Shown here piece by piece: positions 18,940 through 27,529 of a stretch of DNA of 64,000 nt (within the stretch, counting starts at the first letter, position 1; the number at the start of each line of letters is the position of its first letter). Source of the DNA: Pseudophaeobacter sp. EL27 (GTDB taxonomy: Bacteria; Pseudomonadota; Alphaproteobacteria; Rhodobacterales; Rhodobacteraceae); contig NZ_OMPQ01000011.1 of NCBI RefSeq assembly GCF_900313025.1, positions 248,001 through 312,000 on the forward strand. The letters are read 5' to 3'. The position numbers and the translations under genes were made by a program. The notes under the pieces were generated by a model that saw nothing but the letters and a program-made list of their open reading frames with translations, was not told the DNA's origin and did not search any database.

Positions 18940-19383
18940 CTAGAGGTGCGAAAAGAACAGATTTGCAAAATGGCGATCACCCGCATTGCCGAGGCGGCGA
19001 AGCGCTTCTTGGGGTGCCATCCAGATCGCCTGATGACCTGTTTCAGCTGGTGGGCCGATTTTGCGCAGAGGGCGTGCCAGGTAGATATGGCATAGTTTTT
19101 CCGCCCAGAGATCGTATTCTGGCATGAAGGTATAGCGGCGGAATGCGCCGAGCCTTTTGGGGGCGCCGATGGACCAGCCGGTTTCTTCCAGGACCTCGCG
19201 GTGCAGGGCGGGCAGGGGCGATTCCCCGGGATCTATGCCGCCGCCGGGCAGTTGAATATCCGGGTGCGGATCTAGCTGACAGGTCAGCAAAACCCGGCCC
19301 TGGCGGGGCAGAATTGCATAGGCGCCGGGGCGCATGCGATACCTTTGATTTTGCCGTGGCACCTCGCCAAATCGCCTGATCAT
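18940..19383 (-). CDS. Nudix hydrolase
   Basis: This 147-residue protein has a complete Nudix box in the order G-X5-E-X7-REVLEETGW (GGGIDPGESPLPALHREV). It therefore hydrolyses a nucleoside diphosphate linked to another group, but the substrate cannot be named. I take the ATG at 19383, preceded by AAGGGGG. A start 19 codons further upstream would run into the promoter region of divergent hslO. The end converges on the phosphatase gene. Confidence 0.88.
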   Translation of the reverse strand: MIRRFGEVPRQNQRYRMRPGAYAILPRQGRVLLTCQLDPHPDIQLPGGGIDPGESPLPALHREVLEETGWSIGAPKRLGAFRRYTFMPEYDLWAEKLCHIYLARPLRKIGPPAETGHQAIWMAPQEALRRLGNAGDRHFANLFFSHL

Positions 19384-19392
19384 CTGCGCCCC

Positions 19393-19423
19393 CTTCACTC
19401 TATCGTGGAAAACCCTATATAGG
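19393..19423 (+). promoter_or_regulatory. hslO: RpoH-type promoter of hslO
   Basis: CTTC at 19393 is followed by 17 bases and CCTATATAGG. The -10 part fits the alphaproteobacterial RpoH consensus CYTATNTNNG exactly; the -35 part differs from CTTG by one base. It lies 37 bases before the hslO start. It overlaps the 5' end of the divergent Nudix gene's upstream region. Confidence 0.65.
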
Positions 19424-19460
19424 CTCGATATGCCAATCACCGGCGCCTAAGGAAACCCCC

Positions 19461-20468
19461 ATGACCGTTGGATCAAAAATGACTCTTGGATCAAAAATCG
19501 CATGGGACGATACCGTCCTGCCTTTTCAGCTTGATGCTTCCGATATGCGGGGCCGTGTGGTGCGGCTTGATTCTGCACTTGATGGCATCTTGAAGCAGCA
19601 CAACTATCCGCCGCAGGTTGAAGCCCTGGTGGCAGAGATGGCGCTGCTGACCGCGATGATCGGGCAGACCATCAAGCTGCGTTGGAAATTGTCGCTGCAG
19701 GTTCAGTCCAAAGGTCCGGTGCGGATGATTGCCACCGATTACTATGCCCCCGAGAGCGAGGGCGAACCGGCCCGCATTCGCGCCTATGCCAGCTATGATG
19801 CTGATCGGCTGACCGATGCCGCCCCCTTTGATCAGGTGGGTGAGGGGTATTTTGCCGTGATGATCAATCAGGGTGAAGACACCACCCCTTATCAGGGCAT
19901 CGCTGCGCTGGATGGCGAATCGCTTGCCGCCTGTGCCGGGGCCTATTTTGCCCAATCCGAGCAGCTGCCAACGACTTTTACCCTGACCTATGGAAAATCT
20001 TCCAGTCCCGGGGTTGCAGAACATTGGCGCGCCGGTGGTGTGATGATGCAGCATATGCCCAAGGCCTCGCCCTTTGTGGCCTCAGACGCTGAGGGCACAG
20101 GTGAGAGCCTGAAGCCAGAGGATCTGGTCGAAGGTGAAGCGGAAGAAAACTGGAATCGCGTCAACACCCTGCTGAGCACTGTTGAGGAGCTGGAACTGAT
20201 CGGCCCCTCTGTGACCCCAACCGAGTTGTTGCTGCGTTTGTTCCATGAGGAAGAGCCACGGGTCTATGATGCGCAGGCAGTTCATTTTGGCTGCACCTGC
20301 TCTGAGGAACGCGTGCGCCAAAGCCTGTCGATCTATTCGGCCAAGGACATCGCCACCATGACCACAGATGAGGGGCGTGTGACGGCGGATTGCCAGTTCT
20401 GCAGCGCCCATTACGATCTGGACCCCAAGACGGTTGGCTTTGAAGCGGAAACTGCTGCGGGTGACTGA
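19461..20468 (+). CDS. hslO: Redox-regulated chaperone Hsp33
   Basis: Hsp33 is a holdase that is switched on when oxidation releases zinc from four cysteines. The redox switch is visible near the C-terminus as CTCSEERV and CQFCSAHYDL. The N-terminal domain contains FQLDASDMRGRVVRLD, typical of the family. The protein has 335 residues, slightly longer than average because of a short N-terminal extension. An RpoH-like promoter lies upstream. The last bases overlap the start of the following Nudix gene, and cca follows, so a three-gene operon is likely. Confidence 0.96.
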   Translation: MTVGSKMTLGSKIAWDDTVLPFQLDASDMRGRVVRLDSALDGILKQHNYPPQVEALVAEMALLTAMIGQTIKLRWKLSLQVQSKGPVRMIATDYYAPESEGEPARIRAYASYDADRLTDAAPFDQVGEGYFAVMINQGEDTTPYQGIAALDGESLAACAGAYFAQSEQLPTTFTLTYGKSSSPGVAEHWRAGGVMMQHMPKASPFVASDAEGTGESLKPEDLVEGEAEENWNRVNTLLSTVEELELIGPSVTPTELLLRLFHEEEPRVYDAQAVHFGCTCSEERVRQSLSIYSAKDIATMTTDEGRVTADCQFCSAHYDLDPKTVGFEAETAAGD

Positions 20469-21057
20469 TCTGCGGCAGAACCTGAAAGCCGCGTTGGCGG
20501 ATCAAGGGGGGGGATCATCTGATTTTGATCTCAACCCCGATCTCGCCGTGCCCGGCGGGCGCACACTGCGCCCTGCCGGTGTTTTGGTGGCGATCTCACT
20601 GGTAGAGGATGCGCCTCGGGTCATTCTCACCAAGCGCTCTTCGGCCCTGAAACATCACCCGGGGCAGATCGCCTTTCCCGGCGGCAAGGTGGATGCAGGT
20701 GATGCGGATGTCACCGCTGCAGCCCTGCGGGAGGCCTGGGAAGAGATTGGCCTGCCAAGGGAGTTGCCAGAGATCATTGGCCATTTGCCCTGCCATGAGA
20801 CCGTGACCAGCTTTCAGGTTACCCCTGTGGTGGCGCTGCTGCACGAGCCCTTTGAGATCCGCCCCGAGGCGGGGGAAGTGGCTGAGGTCTTTTCGGTGCC
20901 ACTGGCGCATCTGTTGGACAGCAAAAACTACATTATCGAATCCCGCAGCTGGCGTGGCACCCGGCGGCATTACTACACGGTGCCCTTTGGTCCCTATTAC
21001 ATCTGGGGCGCAACGGCGCGGATGCTGCGCAATCTGGCCGGGGCAATGCAGCGATGA
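20461..21057 (+). CDS. Nudix hydrolase, CoA pyrophosphatase-like
   Basis: This 198-residue protein contains the Nudix box within AFPGGKVDAGDADVTAAALR and EAWEEIG. Just before it is HHPGQIAFPGG, which resembles the UPF0035/CoA-diphosphatase signature, so coenzyme A or a related pyrophosphate is the likely substrate. The start is a GTG at 20461 that overlaps the hslO stop. A TTG 27 bases earlier is in frame but lies deeper inside hslO. The stop overlaps the ATG of cca by four bases, so translation of the three genes is coupled. Confidence 0.88.
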   Translation: MTDLRQNLKAALADQGGGSSDFDLNPDLAVPGGRTLRPAGVLVAISLVEDAPRVILTKRSSALKHHPGQIAFPGGKVDAGDADVTAAALREAWEEIGLPRELPEIIGHLPCHETVTSFQVTPVVALLHEPFEIRPEAGEVAEVFSVPLAHLLDSKNYIIESRSWRGTRRHYYTVPFGPYYIWGATARMLRNLAGAMQR

Positions 21058-22223
21058 ATCTCGCGGGGGAAGCCTGGTTGCGTGACCCCGCCACGCAGAG
21101 CGTCTGCGCCGCGCTGACGGCCCAGGGAGCGCAGGCTTTCTTTGTGGGGGGATGCGTGCGCAATGCACTGATCGGGGTGCCGGTCTCAGACATTGATATT
21201 GCCAGCGACGCCACCCCACAGCAGGTGCTGGCCCTGGCCAAATCCGCCGGGATCAAGGCGATTCCAACCGGAATCGAGCATGGCACGGTAACGCTGGTGA
21301 AAAACCAGATCCCGCATGAGGTGACCACCTTTCGCAAGGATGTCGCCACCGATGGCCGCCGCGCCGTGGTTGCCTTTTCCAAAGAGATTGCCGAGGACGC
21401 GGCACGGCGCGATTTCACCATGAACGCGATCTATGCCCGTCCCGATGGCACGATTGTGGATCCCTTAGGCGGGCTGACCGACCTGACAGCGCGCCGGGTT
21501 CGCTTTATTGGCACCGCAGAAAACCGCATTCGCGAAGACTATCTGCGGACGCTGCGCTATTTCCGGTTCCACGCCTGGTATGGCAACACCGAGGCGGGCT
21601 TTGATCCCGAGGCCCTTGCGGCAATCGCAGAGAACCTGGAGGGGCTGTCGCAGCTGTCACTGGAGAGGATCACTGGCGAGGTTCTGAAACTGCTGGGCGC
21701 TCCTGATCCGGCCCCTGCGATTGCGGTGATGCGGCAGATTGGTGTTTTGGGGCAGATCCTGCCGGGCACCGATGACCGTGCACTGGCCCCTTTGATCCAC
21801 CTTCAGGGGCAGTATCAAGGCCGCGACATCAGCCTTGATCCGATCTGTCGGCTGGCAGCGCTGGGCGGTGCAGAGCTGCAGCAGCATTTGCGGCTGAGTA
21901 AGGCCGCATTGCGTCTTTTGGTGCAATTGCGAGAGGCTTCCACTGGTACGGTTGCCGCCGCTGAACTGAGCTATCGGTTGGGGCGTGGCATCGCACTGCA
22001 AGCCACCGTGCTGCGTGCTGCCCGGCTGGAACAGCCCGTTTCACCCGATTTAGGCTCTGATCTGGCGCGCGGAGCCGAGGCCGTTTACCCCCTTAAGGCC
22101 GCTGATCTGATGCCCGATCTTTCGGGCGCCGCCCTGGGGGCCGCCCTGAAACAGCTCGAAAGCGCCTGGATCGCATCGGGCTTTACGCTCAGCAAGGCTG
22201 AGCTGCTGCAACAGTTGAAATAG
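21054..22223 (+). CDS. cca: CCA tRNA nucleotidyltransferase / poly(A) polymerase family
   Basis: This 389-residue enzyme adds or repairs the CCA end of tRNAs. It has the nucleotidyltransferase core GGCVRNALIG with DIDIASDA holding the metal-binding aspartates. RRDFTMNAIY and EDYLRTLRYFRFHA follow as the conserved RNA-binding and neck motifs. No HD domain is seen. The ATG overlaps the stop of the Nudix gene. Because alphaproteobacterial CCA enzymes and poly(A) polymerases look alike, CCA addition is the default reading. A hairpin, GGCTAA-N7-TTAGCC, lies 65 bases after the stop. Confidence 0.92.
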   Translation: MNLAGEAWLRDPATQSVCAALTAQGAQAFFVGGCVRNALIGVPVSDIDIASDATPQQVLALAKSAGIKAIPTGIEHGTVTLVKNQIPHEVTTFRKDVATDGRRAVVAFSKEIAEDAARRDFTMNAIYARPDGTIVDPLGGLTDLTARRVRFIGTAENRIREDYLRTLRYFRFHAWYGNTEAGFDPEALAAIAENLEGLSQLSLERITGEVLKLLGAPDPAPAIAVMRQIGVLGQILPGTDDRALAPLIHLQGQYQGRDISLDPICRLAALGGAELQQHLRLSKAALRLLVQLREASTGTVAAAELSYRLGRGIALQATVLRAARLEQPVSPDLGSDLARGAEAVYPLKAADLMPDLSGAALGAALKQLESAWIASGFTLSKAELLQQLK

Positions 22224-22288
22224 CGCCACATCCGCGGCGCAGTGCTGTGCTGTTTTTCAAAACCGGGGTGACAGGCCGCAAAATCTGT

Positions 22289-22392
22289 GGCTAATTCGGG
22301 CTTAGCCAAAACAATCATGCCGGGAGGACTGCGAATGTATTACGGGATCTGGTTTAGCTAAGGCCGTACCGCCCGTTTTGATGGGGGCACGG
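22289..22392 (+). promoter_or_regulatory. Structured leader before the ABC exporter genes
   Basis: Hairpin 1 is GGCTAA (22289-22294) with TTAGCC (22302-22307). The segment CTTAGC inside it can instead pair with GCTAAG at 22357-22362, over the stop codon of the small leader frame. A further imperfect stem (CCGT-CC-CC pairing with GG-GG-ACGG, 22364-22392) is followed by TTT. Mutually exclusive pairings around a tiny frame are the usual layout of translation-dependent attenuation. This is a sequence reading only, with no evidence of transcription. Confidence 0.35.
22335..22361 (+). CDS. Candidate eight-residue leader peptide
   Basis: The frame reads Met-Tyr-Tyr-Gly-Ile-Trp-Phe-Ser followed by TAA. 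A strong ribosome site (GGGAGGA) lies seven bases before the ATG. Half of the residues are aromatic, which is unusual for a chance frame. It lies 92 bases before the ABC exporter gene, amid alternative RNA pairings. It could sense aromatic aminoacyl-tRNA or a ribosome-stalling compound. It is too short for a homology search, so this stays a candidate. Confidence 0.35.
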   Translation: MYYGIWFS

Positions 22393-22453
22393 TTTCGCCC
22401 CTTGCATACATTTCTGCATTCCTTATTTGCTCAAGTGACTGGAGCACCCTGAC

Positions 22454-24292
22454 ATGTTTCGCTTTTTTGAAAACCTCATTGACCCCTATTGCGACTACCC
22501 CGAAACGGATCAGCCGCCAACGCGGCTTTGGCCCTTTCTAAAGGAGTATTCGCAGCCGTTTAAGGCGGTCTTTGTCCTCACTGCCTGTATGTCTGTCATC
22601 GTGGCAGCGATCGAAATCGGCCTGATCTACTACATGGGGCGGGTGGTTGACCTGCTGTCGAACCCGCCGGAGCAGGTTTGGCAGAGCTATGGCACGGAGC
22701 TGATCCTGGTGGCGCTGTTCATCCTGCTGCTGCGGCCCTTGCTGCAATTGGCGGATGTGCTGCTGCTCAACAATACCATTCTGCCGAACTTTGGTACTTT
22801 GATCCGCTGGCGGGCCCATAAACATGTGCTGCGCCAGTCGGTCTCTTGGTTCGAGAATGACTTTGCCGGCCGGATTGCCAACCGGATCATGCAGACACCG
22901 CCAGCGGCGGGTGAAGTGGTGTTTCAGGTCTTTGATGCCATCACATTTTCACTGGCCTATCTGGTGGGTGCGGCCATTATGCTGACGGTTGCGGACCCGC
23001 GATTGATGCTACCCCTGCTGATCTGGTTTGCGCTTTATGCCCTGCTGGTGCGCTGGACAATCCAGCGGGTGGGGCCGGCCAGTCAGGCCGCATCAGACGC
23101 GCGATCAACCGTGACGGGCCGGGTGGTGGACAGCTATTCCAACATCCATTCGGTCAAGATGTTTGCCCATGATGACCGCGAGCTCAACTATGCCAAAGAG
23201 GCGATTGAGAAGACGCGGGAGACCTTTCAGAAAGAAATGCGCATCTTTACCGTGATGGATGCGGTACTGGTTTCACTGAACGGGTTGCTGATTGTTGGCG
23301 TGGTTGGCTGGGCGCTGCATCTGTGGATGATCGGCTCTGCCTCGGCCGGGGTTGTGGCGGCGGCAACGGCGCTGACTCTGCGGCTCAACGCCATGACCGG
23401 CTGGATCATGTGGGCGCTGACCTCGTTCTTCCGCCAGCTTGGTGTGGTGGCCGAGGGGATGGATACCATCGCCCAGCCCGTTGATCTGGTGGATGTTGAA
23501 CAGGCACAACCGTTGCAGCTGACCAAGGGCGAAGTTGTGCTGAGTGATCTGTCACATCACTATGGCCGCGCAGCCGGAGGCCTGGACCGCCTAAACATCA
23601 CAATTAGACCGGGGGAAAAGATCGGTCTGGTGGGGCGATCGGGTGCGGGCAAGTCAACCTTGGTCAAGCTGCTGTTGCGATTTTATGATCCGGATGCGGG
23701 GCAAATTCTGGTGGATGGTCAGAATATTGCTGCCGTCACCCAGGACAGTCTGCGCAGCAAGATCGGCATGGTGCAGCAGGATAGTGCACTGTTGCATCGC
23801 TCGGTGCGGGACAACCTGCTCTATGGTCGCCCCGATGCCAGTGAAGAGCAGATTCTGGCCGCTGCGAAACAGGCGCAGGCGCATGAGTTCATTCTGGATC
23901 TTGAGGACCCCCAGGGGCGGCGTGGCTATGACGCCCATGTGGGTGAGCGCGGCGTGAAACTCTCGGGGGGGCAGCGGCAGCGCATCACCCTGGCGCGGGT
24001 GATCCTGAAGGATGCCCCGATCCTGTTGCTGGATGAGGCCACGTCGGCGCTGGATTCCGAAGTGGAGGCCGCCATTCAGGAGACCCTCTATGGCATGATG
24101 GAGGGCAAGACGGTGATCGCCATTGCACATCGCCTGTCCACCATCGCACGGATGGACCGCATTCTGGTACTGGATCAAGGCCAGATCGCAGAGCAGGGTA
24201 GCCATGAGGAGCTGTTGCAGGCTCAAGGGCTTTATGCCCAGTTCTGGGCGCGCCAGTCCGGTGGTTTCTTGAATATCGAGGCAGCAGAATGA
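22454..24292 (+). CDS. ABC exporter half-transporter, first subunit
   Basis: This 612-residue protein has a six-span membrane domain (about residues 30-330) fused to an ATP-binding domain. The latter shows Walker A GRSGAGKST, signature LSGGQRQR, Walker B ILLLDEATSALDSE and the switch histidine in AIAHRLST. It belongs to the MsbA/multidrug-type exporters. Its last four bases overlap the start of a second, related half-transporter, so the two should form a heterodimer in the inner membrane. Both ATP sites look complete. The cargo is unknown. A candidate leader peptide lies upstream. Confidence 0.93.
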   Translation: MFRFFENLIDPYCDYPETDQPPTRLWPFLKEYSQPFKAVFVLTACMSVIVAAIEIGLIYYMGRVVDLLSNPPEQVWQSYGTELILVALFILLLRPLLQLADVLLLNNTILPNFGTLIRWRAHKHVLRQSVSWFENDFAGRIANRIMQTPPAAGEVVFQVFDAITFSLAYLVGAAIMLTVADPRLMLPLLIWFALYALLVRWTIQRVGPASQAASDARSTVTGRVVDSYSNIHSVKMFAHDDRELNYAKEAIEKTRETFQKEMRIFTVMDAVLVSLNGLLIVGVVGWALHLWMIGSASAGVVAAATALTLRLNAMTGWIMWALTSFFRQLGVVAEGMDTIAQPVDLVDVEQAQPLQLTKGEVVLSDLSHHYGRAAGGLDRLNITIRPGEKIGLVGRSGAGKSTLVKLLLRFYDPDAGQILVDGQNIAAVTQDSLRSKIGMVQQDSALLHRSVRDNLLYGRPDASEEQILAAAKQAQAHEFILDLEDPQGRRGYDAHVGERGVKLSGGQRQRITLARVILKDAPILLLDEATSALDSEVEAAIQETLYGMMEGKTVIAIAHRLSTIARMDRILVLDQGQIAEQGSHEELLQAQGLYAQFWARQSGGFLNIEAAE

Positions 24293-26136
24293 ACTTAGGC
24301 AATCTGATCGACGCGTTTCAGCCCGCCAAGGGCCCGCCGCCGCAGAATCTGGGCGGATTCTTGCGCTGGGTTCTGGCCGGAGCCTGGCCGATGCTTTTCC
24401 TGGCAGCGGCAATTTCGGGGTTTGCTGGCGCAATGGAGGCGGGGACTGCCTATTTTCTGGGGCTGGTGATTGATACGGCGCTCTCCAGCGGGCCCGAGGC
24501 CTTTTTCACCATGGGCAATCTTTTGGTGATCCTCGGCGCGCTGGGCTTTTTCATGCTGGTGCGTCCGGTGCTCTTTGGTCTGTCGGCAGCCTCCAACGCG
24601 ATTGTGGTACAGCCCAATGTGAACCCATTGGTGCTGTCGCGGCTCAATCGCTGGACTCTGGGCCAATCGGTTCGGTTTTTTGACGATGACTTTGCGGGGC
24701 GCATCGCACAGAAACAGATGCAGACAGCCTCGGCGGTGACCTCGGTTGCGACCGAGATGATCAATGTGGTGGCCTTTGCTCTGGCCTCCTTGCTGGGCTC
24801 AGTGGCGCTGCTGGGCGCAATTGATTATCGCATAACCCTGTTGTTTCTGCTCTGGCTGGTCGGTTATTTTGCCCTGATCCGCTACTTCCTGCCACGGGTG
24901 CGTCAGCGGTCGGGCAAGCGGGCCGGGGCGCGGGCGATGGTCTCGGGGCAGGTGGTGGACAGCATTACCAATATCAAGACCGTTAAACTGTTCGCCCATG
25001 CCTCACATGAGGAACGCAGCGCCCAGGATGCCATGGCGAAATTCCGCGACACCGCGCTGGAGTTTGGCTATCTCGCTGCCAGTTTCCGATTTTGCCTGAT
25101 GACATTGGCGGGGCTGTTGCCGGTCCTGCTGATTGGCGCGACCCTGCTGTTGTGGCGCAGTGGCATGGCAACGGAGGGCGATATCGTCGCGGCTGGTGCG
25201 GTGTCCATCCGGATTGCCCAGATGACGGGCTGGGTCAGTTTCACCCTGATGGCGATCTACTCTAACGTTGGCGAGATTGAGAACGGTATGAAGACCCTGA
25301 CCCGCCCGGATAGGGTCGAAGACCAGCAAGAAGCAGAGTCTTTGCAGGTCACAGATGGGGCGATCACATTCGACTCTGTCGGCTTTGCTTATGGGCGCAA
25401 TGTGGGCGGCATTCGCGATGTCTCTTTGACCATCAACCCCGGCGAAAAACTTGGCATCGTTGGTGCTTCGGGGGCGGGGAAATCAACCCTCGTTTCGCTG
25501 CTGTTGCGGCTCTATGACGGGGAAGATGGCAGGATCCTGATCGACGGGCAGGACATCGCCGGGGTGACGCAGGATTCTTTGCGCGGTCAGATCGGCATGG
25601 TCACCCAGGAAACCGCCATGTTTAATCGCTCGGCGCGTGACAACATCCTTTATGGGCGTCCCGATGCCAGCGAAGAAGAGCTGGTGGCGGCGGCCAAACA
25701 GGCTGAGGCGCATGAGTTCATTCTTGACCTCGAAGACGGGCAGAGGCGGCAGGGCTATGACGCCTTCCTAGGGGAGCGCGGTGTGAAACTGTCGGGCGGT
25801 CAGCGGCAGCGGATTGCCCTGGCACGGGCAATTCTAAAAGACGCACCCATCCTGATCATGGACGAGGCGACCTCGGCGCTTGATTCCGAAGTGGAGGCCC
25901 TGATCCAGACGGCGCTGGAACGGGTGATGCAGGGCAAGACGGTGCTGGCGATTGCCCACCGGTTGTCTACCCTCAGTGAAATGGACCGGATCATCGTGAT
26001 GGAGCAGGGGCAGATTGCCGAAGTCGGCAGCCATGCAGAACTGTTGGCCTCGGGCGGGCTCTATGCCCAGTTCTGGGCGCGTCAGTCCGGCGGGTTCATC
26101 TGCACCGACGCGGAAGACACTGCCGCGGCGGAGTGA
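24289..26136 (+). CDS. ABC exporter half-transporter, second subunit
   Basis: This 615-residue protein has the same layout as its neighbour: a membrane domain, then Walker A GASGAGKST, LSGGQRQR, ILIMDEATSALDSE and AIAHRLST. The two ATPase domains are close in sequence (for example YGRPDASEE is shared), so they arose by duplication. The ATG overlaps the stop of the first subunit (ATGA), which supports heterodimer formation. Both catalytic glutamates are kept, unlike many heterodimeric exporters with one degenerate site. The substrate is unknown; drugs and lipids are both possible. Confidence 0.93.
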   Translation: MNLGNLIDAFQPAKGPPPQNLGGFLRWVLAGAWPMLFLAAAISGFAGAMEAGTAYFLGLVIDTALSSGPEAFFTMGNLLVILGALGFFMLVRPVLFGLSAASNAIVVQPNVNPLVLSRLNRWTLGQSVRFFDDDFAGRIAQKQMQTASAVTSVATEMINVVAFALASLLGSVALLGAIDYRITLLFLLWLVGYFALIRYFLPRVRQRSGKRAGARAMVSGQVVDSITNIKTVKLFAHASHEERSAQDAMAKFRDTALEFGYLAASFRFCLMTLAGLLPVLLIGATLLLWRSGMATEGDIVAAGAVSIRIAQMTGWVSFTLMAIYSNVGEIENGMKTLTRPDRVEDQQEAESLQVTDGAITFDSVGFAYGRNVGGIRDVSLTINPGEKLGIVGASGAGKSTLVSLLLRLYDGEDGRILIDGQDIAGVTQDSLRGQIGMVTQETAMFNRSARDNILYGRPDASEEELVAAAKQAEAHEFILDLEDGQRRQGYDAFLGERGVKLSGGQRQRIALARAILKDAPILIMDEATSALDSEVEALIQTALERVMQGKTVLAIAHRLSTLSEMDRIIVMEQGQIAEVGSHAELLASGGLYAQFWARQSGGFICTDAEDTAAAE

Positions 26137-26236
26137 ATTTGCCAAAAGCACCACCAACAGCACCAAAACCCCGGCTTTCTCTGTGAATGTGGGTTTTTGC
26201 CTTTTTTCATGGGGCCACAGTCGCTATCTAGCCCGA

Positions 26237-27484
26237 ATGACAGATGTAGCCAGAACCACAGCAACCATCCTTCGATTGGGCCATCAAGGTGACGGAGTCG
26301 CCCATGGCCCGCTTTATGCCCCCCGTTGCCTGCCGGATGAGCAGGTCAGCGGCGTGCAAGAGGGCACGCAATTGACGGATATCCGTATCGAGACCCCGTC
26401 AGAGCACCGCATTGCGGCGCCGTGCCGCCACTACAAATCTTGCGGTGGTTGCCAGTTGCAGCATGCCAGCGATGATTTTGTCGCCAGCTGGAAGCTGGGG
26501 ATCGTGGAAAAGGCGCTGCAGGCGCAGGGGCTGGAGACCAGGTTTCGCCCCATTCATACCTCACCTGCACAGTCGCGCCGCCGCGCGACCCTGGCGGTGC
26601 GGCGCACCAAAAAGGGAGCCATGGCCGGGTTTCATGGTCGCGCCTCGGGGGTGATTACGCCGATCCCGGATTGCCAGTTGCTGGACCCGGATCTGATTGT
26701 CGCCATTCCCCTGGCCGAGGCCCTGGCGATGGCAGGGGCCAGCCGCAAGACGCCGCTGTCGGTGACGCTGACCACCTCTGAAACCGGGCTGGATGTATTG
26801 GTGCGCGACGGAAAACCCCTGGATAGCGCGTTGCGTAGTGCCCTGGCGGAACTGGCGGGGCAGCACGGTGTTGCCCGCCTGACCTGGGAGGATGAGCAGG
26901 TAGCGATGGAGCAGCCGCCCTTGCAGGCCTTTGGAGCCGCGCGGGTCTGTACCCCGGCGGGCTCGTTCCTGCAGGCCACCCGCGATGGCGAAGCGGCGCT
27001 GCTCGCTGGGGTTCTGGAGATCACCAAGGGCGCCAAGCGGATCGTTGATTTCTTTGCCGGCTGCGGCACCTTTTCACTACCACTCGCCGCCAATGCTGAG
27101 GTTCTGGCGCTGGAAAGCGAGCCCGCGATGATCGAGGCGCTGGAAAATGGCTGGCGTCAGGCCCGGGGGCTGAAGAAGATCACAGCTGAGGTGCGGGATC
27201 TGTTCCGCAACCCGCTGTTGCCGGAAGATCTGAAACCCTTTGGCGCCTTTTATGAGGCGGCAGTGATTGATCCGCCGCGCGCCGGGGCCGAGACCCAGGT
27301 GGCCCAGCTGGCGGAGACCCGGATGCCGGTGATCGCCTATGTCTCCTGCAATCCTGTGACCTTTGCCCGCGATGCAAAGACCCTGGTGTCGGCAGGCTAT
27401 CGCCTCAACTGGGTGCAGGTTGTTGACCAGTTCCGATGGTCTGCCCATACCGAAGTGGTAGCCAGTTTTACACTGGATGACTGA
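26237..27484 (+). CDS. TrmA/RlmD-type 23S rRNA or tRNA uracil methyltransferase
   Basis: This 415-residue SAM-dependent enzyme has an N-terminal TRAM-like region. Next come the iron-sulfur cysteines in CRHYKSCGGCQLQHA and the methyltransferase core FAGCGTFSLP. DPPRAG follows, and SCNPVTFARDAKTL carries the catalytic cysteine. This is the RumA/TrmA family that makes 5-methyluridine in RNA. Which uridine is modified cannot be read from the sequence. The ATG at 26237 is the first codon that leads directly into the TRAM region. It lies 100 bases after the ABC genes and may share their transcript. Confidence 0.93.
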   Translation: MTDVARTTATILRLGHQGDGVAHGPLYAPRCLPDEQVSGVQEGTQLTDIRIETPSEHRIAAPCRHYKSCGGCQLQHASDDFVASWKLGIVEKALQAQGLETRFRPIHTSPAQSRRRATLAVRRTKKGAMAGFHGRASGVITPIPDCQLLDPDLIVAIPLAEALAMAGASRKTPLSVTLTTSETGLDVLVRDGKPLDSALRSALAELAGQHGVARLTWEDEQVAMEQPPLQAFGAARVCTPAGSFLQATRDGEAALLAGVLEITKGAKRIVDFFAGCGTFSLPLAANAEVLALESEPAMIEALENGWRQARGLKKITAEVRDLFRNPLLPEDLKPFGAFYEAAVIDPPRAGAETQVAQLAETRMPVIAYVSCNPVTFARDAKTLVSAGYRLNWVQVVDQFRWSAHTEVVASFTLDD

Positions 27485-27529
27485 TCCAACCCCCAATGCG
27501 ACTGCAAAGCCTAACGGAGCCTGACGACA

